A stretch of 64,000 nt of DNA, taken from assembly GCA_035551675.1 (NCBI GenBank), contig DASZMV010000026.1, positions 1 to 64,000 of the forward strand, written 5' to 3'. The notes under the pieces are model-generated. The model was not told where the DNA came from and searched no databases. It saw only the letters and a list, made by a program, of their open reading frames with translations. Shown in pieces: positions 60,059 to 64,000 of this stretch. How positions within the stretch are numbered: position 1 is the stretch's first letter; the number at the start of each line of letters is the position of its first letter. This DNA is from JAFECT01 sp035551675. Its GTDB lineage: Bacteria; Pseudomonadota; Alphaproteobacteria; Caulobacterales; Caulobacteraceae. Both the position numbers and the translations under genes were made by a program.

Positions 60059-62164
60059 ATGGCTTCCGCCGTGCCTGCCGACGCCAAAAATAACAATGGG
60101 CGCGTGACCTCCAACAGCCCCGATCCCGACTTCGACTGGCGGCGGGTTGCGTGGTGCGTGCAGCTGTCGCGGGCGATGGATGCGCTGGAGGAAGGCACGC
60201 TCGTGCCCGAGCGGAAGATTCTCTACCAGTTCTCCGCCCGCGGCCACGACATGGCCCAGGTTCTGCTCGGCTCCAAGCTGACGGACAAGAACGACGCGGC
60301 GTGCGGCTACTATCGTTCGCGCCCGATGCTGTTGGCGCTGGGCGTCGATCCGGCGGACGCGATCGGCTCGAACATGATGAAGGCCGGCGGCTATTCCGAC
60401 GGTCGCGACATCGGCGTGGTGTTCAACTATCCCAATCCGTCCGGCGCTTCGGCGCTGCCGATGTGCGGCGGGGTGGGGGCGCAATACACGCCGACCGCGG
60501 GCTGGGCTCAGGCGGCGGAATATCGCCGCGACGTCTTGAAGGACCCCGCGTGGCGCGACGCCATCGGCGTGGTGCTGGGCGGCGACGCGTCGGTGGCGAC
60601 CAACGGTTTCTGGTCGGCGCTGACCATGGCGACGACCCTGAAGCTGCCGATGCTGTTCTACATTGAGGACAACGGCTTCGGCATCTCGGTGCCGTCGACC
60701 TTGCAGACGCCGGGCGCGGACATCGCCGCCAATCTGAAGAGCTTCAAGAACCTCGAGGTGCTGTCCGGCGATGGGACCGAACCGCACGAGGCGGCGCGCC
60801 TGATCAAACAGGCGCTGGCGCACGTGCGCGGCCGCAGGGGCCCGGCGCTGCTGCGCCTTACCGTACCGCGTTTGCAGGGCCATTCGGCGCAAGACACCCA
60901 GACCTACAAATCCGCCGACCTCGTGGCGTCGGAATGGGCGCGCGATCCGCTGCCGAAACTGCGCGACTATCTGGTGCCGGCATTGATGGACGAGGCGGAA
61001 TGGGACGCGATCGCCGCCGACGCCAAGGCGGTGCTCGACGAAGCGCTCGCCCGCGCGGAAACGCGGGACCTTCCCGATCCCTCGACCGTCACCGACGGCG
61101 TCTTCGACGAAGGCGCGATCCAGGGGCAGGGCGGTCTGTGGGCCGAAGGCTATCGTCCGCCCGCCGCCGTGCGTGAACCGGTGACCAGCGGCCAGCGCAT
61201 CAACATGGTCACCGCCATCCGCCGCACGCTCGAGCACGAACTCGAGATCAACCCCAAGGTCGTCCTCTTCGGTGAAGACATCGGACCGAAGGGCGGCGTG
61301 CACGCGGTGACGCTCGGCCTGCAGGAGAAGTTCGGCGTCGAGCGCGTCTTCGACACCTCGCTCTCGGAGGAAGGCATCGTCGGTCGCGCCGTCGGCATGG
61401 CGCTGGCGGGCCTGATGCCGGTGCCGGAGATCCAGTTCCGCAAGTACGCCGATCCCGCGACGGAACAGATCAACGACTGCGGCACCATGCGCTGGCGCAC
61501 CAACAACCGCTTTGCCGCGCCGATGGTGATGCGCATACCGGTCGGCTACTTCAAATGCGGCGATCCCTGGCACAGCCAGACCGACGAGGTGCGCTTCGTC
61601 CACGCGCCGGGCTGGAAGGTCGCCTGTCCCTCCAACACCGCCGACGCAGTGGGCCTGCTTCGCGCCGGCCTGCGCGGCAACGACCCGGTGGTGTTCCTTG
61701 AACCGCGCGCCATGCTTGACGCGGCCTGGGCGCGCAGGCCCTATCCGGGCGACGACTATGTGCTCGAGTATGGGCGGGGGCTCATCACGCGGCCGGGCGA
61801 TCAGGTGACCATCGTGACCTGGGGCGCCATGGTGGAACGCTGTGAGGCCGCCGCCGAAGCCTCGGGCAAGTCGGTGGAGGTGATTGACCTGCGCACCCTG
61901 ATGCCCTGGGATCGTGAGCTGGTGCTCGACTCGGTCGCCAAGACGCGCCGCTGTCTGGTCGTGCACGAGGACCTGCGCACCGGCGGCATGGGCGCCGAGA
62001 TCGCCGCCGTGATCGCCGACGAAGGGTTCATGGACCTGGACGCGCCGGTAATGCGCCTGACCATGCCTGACGTGCCGTCGCCGCACAGCCCCCTTCTGCT
62101 CGAGGCGGTGATTCCGTCGGTTGAGTTGATCGGGCGCAAGATCGAGGAGTTGACGGAATTCTGA
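60059..62164 (+). CDS. 2-oxoacid dehydrogenase E1, fused alpha and beta subunits
   Basis: Thiamine-diphosphate enzyme of 701 residues that decarboxylates a 2-oxo acid and passes the acyl group to E2. Residues about 1-340 are the alpha part (ARGHDMAQVLLGS; GDASVATNGF to IEDNGFGI is the ThDP loop) and about 370-701 the beta part (VLFGEDIGPKGGVHAVT, DVPSPHSPLLLEA). Fused E1 of this type is usually for branched-chain 2-oxo acids. GGAGA upstream supports ATG 60059. The stop and E2 start overlap by one base (TGATG). Regulated by the divergent TetR gene. Confidence 0.88.
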   Translation: MASAVPADAKNNNGRVTSNSPDPDFDWRRVAWCVQLSRAMDALEEGTLVPERKILYQFSARGHDMAQVLLGSKLTDKNDAACGYYRSRPMLLALGVDPADAIGSNMMKAGGYSDGRDIGVVFNYPNPSGASALPMCGGVGAQYTPTAGWAQAAEYRRDVLKDPAWRDAIGVVLGGDASVATNGFWSALTMATTLKLPMLFYIEDNGFGISVPSTLQTPGADIAANLKSFKNLEVLSGDGTEPHEAARLIKQALAHVRGRRGPALLRLTVPRLQGHSAQDTQTYKSADLVASEWARDPLPKLRDYLVPALMDEAEWDAIAADAKAVLDEALARAETRDLPDPSTVTDGVFDEGAIQGQGGLWAEGYRPPAAVREPVTSGQRINMVTAIRRTLEHELEINPKVVLFGEDIGPKGGVHAVTLGLQEKFGVERVFDTSLSEEGIVGRAVGMALAGLMPVPEIQFRKYADPATEQINDCGTMRWRTNNRFAAPMVMRIPVGYFKCGDPWHSQTDEVRFVHAPGWKVACPSNTADAVGLLRAGLRGNDPVVFLEPRAMLDAAWARRPYPGDDYVLEYGRGLITRPGDQVTIVTWGAMVERCEAAAEASGKSVEVIDLRTLMPWDRELVLDSVAKTRRCLVVHEDLRTGGMGAEIAAVIADEGFMDLDAPVMRLTMPDVPSPHSPLLLEAVIPSVELIGRKIEELTEF

Positions 62165-63432
62165 TGACCGCCGCCGCAGAGATCCGCGCCCCCATCGAAC
62201 AGGAGGGCACCAAGGCCGTCGTGCGCAAATGGCTGAAGGCCGTGGGCCAGGCCGTACGCGCCGACGAACCGGTGGTCGAACTCGAAACCGACAAGGTCGC
62301 CGTCGAGGTGGCCGCCGAAGCCGACGGCGTGCTGACCGAGATCGTGCTCGCCGCCGGCGCCGACGCCGAACCGGGCGCCTTGCTGGGACGCATGGAGCCG
62401 ATCGGTCTTGCGCGCTCAGCGGCGACGCCGAAACCCGAAGCCAAGCCGGACGCCAAACCCGACGCCACGGACGCGAAGATCGATTGGCCGATGCGACCGC
62501 CGCGCCGGCGAATGGCCGCCTTCGATCCGGATCTCAATCTGTCGCCGTCGGTGCGCCGCCTGCTGGCCGAGGCCGACATCGAGCCGACCGGTCTGCGCGG
62601 GTCCGGCCGCGATGGCCGTCTGACTCGTCAGGACGTCGAGAACGAGGTCCTGCGCCGCGAGAAAGAAGGCGTAGCGCCCGCCGCCGCATCGGCCGTCGCG
62701 CGCACCGAGGCGCCGCTCGCCGGCCGCGCCAGCCAGTCCGGCGCGCGTTCGATCCCGCACGACAGCATGCGCAAGCGCATCGCCGAGCATATGACGCATT
62801 CGCTTTCGACCGCGCCGCACGTGACCGCGGTGTTCGAGGCGGACTTCACCGCCGTCGTCGCCCACCGCGCCAGATCGAAGGCCGAGTTCGCGCAAAAGGG
62901 CGTCAACCTGACCTACACCGCCTACCTGGTCTCCGCCGCGGCCCAGGCGATGGCGGCGGCGCCGACGGTGAACAGCCGCTGGTACGAGGACCGGCTCGAG
63001 GTCTTCGACGCGGTGAACGTCGGCGTGGGCACAGCGCTCGGCGACAAGGGCCTGGTGGTTCCGGTGATCCGCGACGCCCAGGCGCTAGCGATGTTCGACA
63101 TCGCCCAGCAACTGCAGGACCTTACCGAGCGCGCCCGCGCCGACAGATTGATCCCCGCCGACGTGCAGGGCGGCACCTTCTCGATCTCGAACCACGGAGT
63201 CTCGGGGTCCCTGATCGCCGCCCCTATCATCATTGCCCAGCCCCAATCGGCGATCCTGGGCGTCGGCAAGCTGGAAAAGCGGGTGGTGGTGCGCGAGGTC
63301 GGCGGCGCCGACGCCATCCAGGTGCGCCCCATGGCCTATGTCTCGCTGACCATCGACCACCGCGTGGTCGACGCCCACCAGACCAACGCCTGGCTCAGCC
63401 GCTTCGTCGAAGTCATCGAGGGCTGGCGCTGA
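62164..63432 (+). CDS. 2-oxoacid dehydrogenase E2 (dihydrolipoamide acyltransferase)
   Basis: Core enzyme of 422 residues. A lipoyl domain (1-80) has Lys44 in ELETDKVAVEV; an Ala/Pro/Lys linker is followed by an E3-binding domain (LSPSVRRLLAEADIEPTG, about 121-155) and the catalytic domain (195-422). The active-site motif is DHRVVDAHQTN, with His399 and Asp403; the usual Gly after the Asp is Ala, which occurs in this branch. Together with E1 it forms the complex; no E3 (dihydrolipoamide dehydrogenase) gene follows, so E3 must come from elsewhere. Confidence 0.9.
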   Translation: MTAAAEIRAPIEQEGTKAVVRKWLKAVGQAVRADEPVVELETDKVAVEVAAEADGVLTEIVLAAGADAEPGALLGRMEPIGLARSAATPKPEAKPDAKPDATDAKIDWPMRPPRRRMAAFDPDLNLSPSVRRLLAEADIEPTGLRGSGRDGRLTRQDVENEVLRREKEGVAPAAASAVARTEAPLAGRASQSGARSIPHDSMRKRIAEHMTHSLSTAPHVTAVFEADFTAVVAHRARSKAEFAQKGVNLTYTAYLVSAAAQAMAAAPTVNSRWYEDRLEVFDAVNVGVGTALGDKGLVVPVIRDAQALAMFDIAQQLQDLTERARADRLIPADVQGGTFSISNHGVSGSLIAAPIIIAQPQSAILGVGKLEKRVVVREVGGADAIQVRPMAYVSLTIDHRVVDAHQTNAWLSRFVEVIEGWR

Positions 63433-63913
63433 GGCGTCTTGTCGCCGTCCGCGCGTGGTTTTCGCGTGGGGGGTGAACTCGTCTCCGCCTCACGCAGGTC
63501 CGGAAAGCGGCGTTTTCGCCGAACCTGATCGGCGACCGACCTTGCGCGACTCGCGCCCTTGCCGCACAGTCCAACACCAATCTGGGGCGGCGCTAGGGGG
63601 CCTGCGCACCGCAAGGGCGTGGCAGGGCAAGGTTCGCCCGTTCGCCCAACGCGGGAATTGTGGCGCAAACCTTCATGAACCGACCAGGAACGCCTGCTTG
63701 ACAGGGCGTTAACCGCGACCAATGCTGGCTCTAACTAACACTTGGGTCAGCAAATAACTCGCGCTCGACGCGAGGGGCCTAGTGATCGGAGGGGGTTCCG
63801 TTTCGTCATGTCGGTTGTCCGTGGAGTCTTGGATTCACCAAGCTTCTTCACGCGACGACAACGCAGATCACCAAGCTATGTCTCGACTCCAACACACGCA
63901 GCAGGAAGGTCAC
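63433..63913. other. Intergenic region before a secreted-protein gene
   Basis: 481 bases with no convincing gene. It contains two direct copies of CGCGTGG just after the E2 gene (63453-63470), a small hairpin CGGCG-TTTT-CGCCG near 63512, and a TTGACA at 63698-63703, the best -35 candidate, though no matching -10 is clear. The promoter of the next gene must be here. Confidence 0.4.
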
Positions 63914-64000
63914 ATGTATAGGCTCATATCCACGGCGATGTTCTCCGCCGCCATCGCGCTCGGGGGAGCCACTGTCGCCTCCGCCCAAGCCCACGTCGTC
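63914..64000 (+). CDS. Secreted protein, N-terminal part only
   Basis: Only 29 codons lie in the window: MYRLISTAMFSAAIALGG and on to a signal-peptidase site near ASAQ. AGGAAGG (63902-63908) supports ATG 63914. The product is exported, but the rest of the gene is outside the window, so no family can be named. Confidence 0.6.
   Translation, partial: MYRLISTAMFSAAIALGGATVASAQAHVV

Noticed and set aside
60023..62086. Very long minus-strand open frame (over 680 codons) opposite the E1 gene
   Set aside because: Shadow of the E1 coding sequence; His/Arg-rich with no recognisable domain.
63698..63726. TTGACA followed 17 bases later by AATGCT as a promoter
   Set aside because: The -10 match is too weak to call; kept only as a note in the intergenic entry.

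Overview
The window is about 64 kb of GC-rich DNA from an alphaproteobacterium. Several genes point to Caulobacterales or a close relative: a FlmG-like flagellin glycosyltransferase next to flbT and flaF, a TipN-like polarity protein, CtrA-type TTAACCAT sites, a COG4111 (NadQ-type) NUDIX regulator, and complete mreBCD-mrdA-rodA. Most of it is ordinary chromosome with short operons, many 4-bp ATGA or GTGA overlaps, and frequent GTG/TTG starts. No rRNA, CRISPR array, complete insertion sequence or convincing tRNA was seen.

Layout. 0-11 kb: a KAS III enzyme, an outer-membrane barrel, an extracellular repeat protein, an HD hydrolase coupled to a NUDIX regulator, a stress protein, a MoxR ATPase and several envelope or hypothetical genes. 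11-14 kb: the flagellin-control genes. 14-25 kb: metabolism (short ketol-acid reductoisomerase, octaprenyl-diphosphate synthase, aspartate aminotransferase, TrmN6-like methyltransferase), two GSTs, a TetR/membrane-protein pair with a clear operator, a D-amino-acid-oxidase-like enzyme whose motif order looks circularly permuted, and a PqqB-like metallo-beta-lactamase protein. 25.8-31.9 kb: the rod-shape operon. 32-46 kb: peptidases, a dipeptide epimerase, TipN, a phospholipase D, an EEP nuclease and a LemA-TPM-TPM operon. 46-51 kb: a dicarboxylate symporter, an MHYT hybrid kinase and an L2HG-oxidase-like flavoenzyme.

51-57 kb is the accessory-looking part. A sulfotransferase-DUF6065 pair is followed by a block of about 1.9 kb (a frameshifted small gene, an HdeD-like membrane protein, an orphan Rieske protein). 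That block ends in a 5'-truncated, frameshifted copy of the DUF6065 gene, so it is bracketed by direct repeats as after a single-crossover integration. Two paralogous secreted proteins with a three-fold Cys-bracketed repeat come next. 57-63.4 kb holds an S9 peptidase and a TetR regulator facing, across a near-perfect 28-bp operator, a fused 2-oxoacid dehydrogenase E1 and its E2.

The most unusual non-coding signal is a set of three intergenic elements (near 33.0, 51.4 and 57.2 kb). They share an architecture but not a sequence: quasi-tandem 9-nt units in inverted arms around a small GC-rich hairpin or palindrome.
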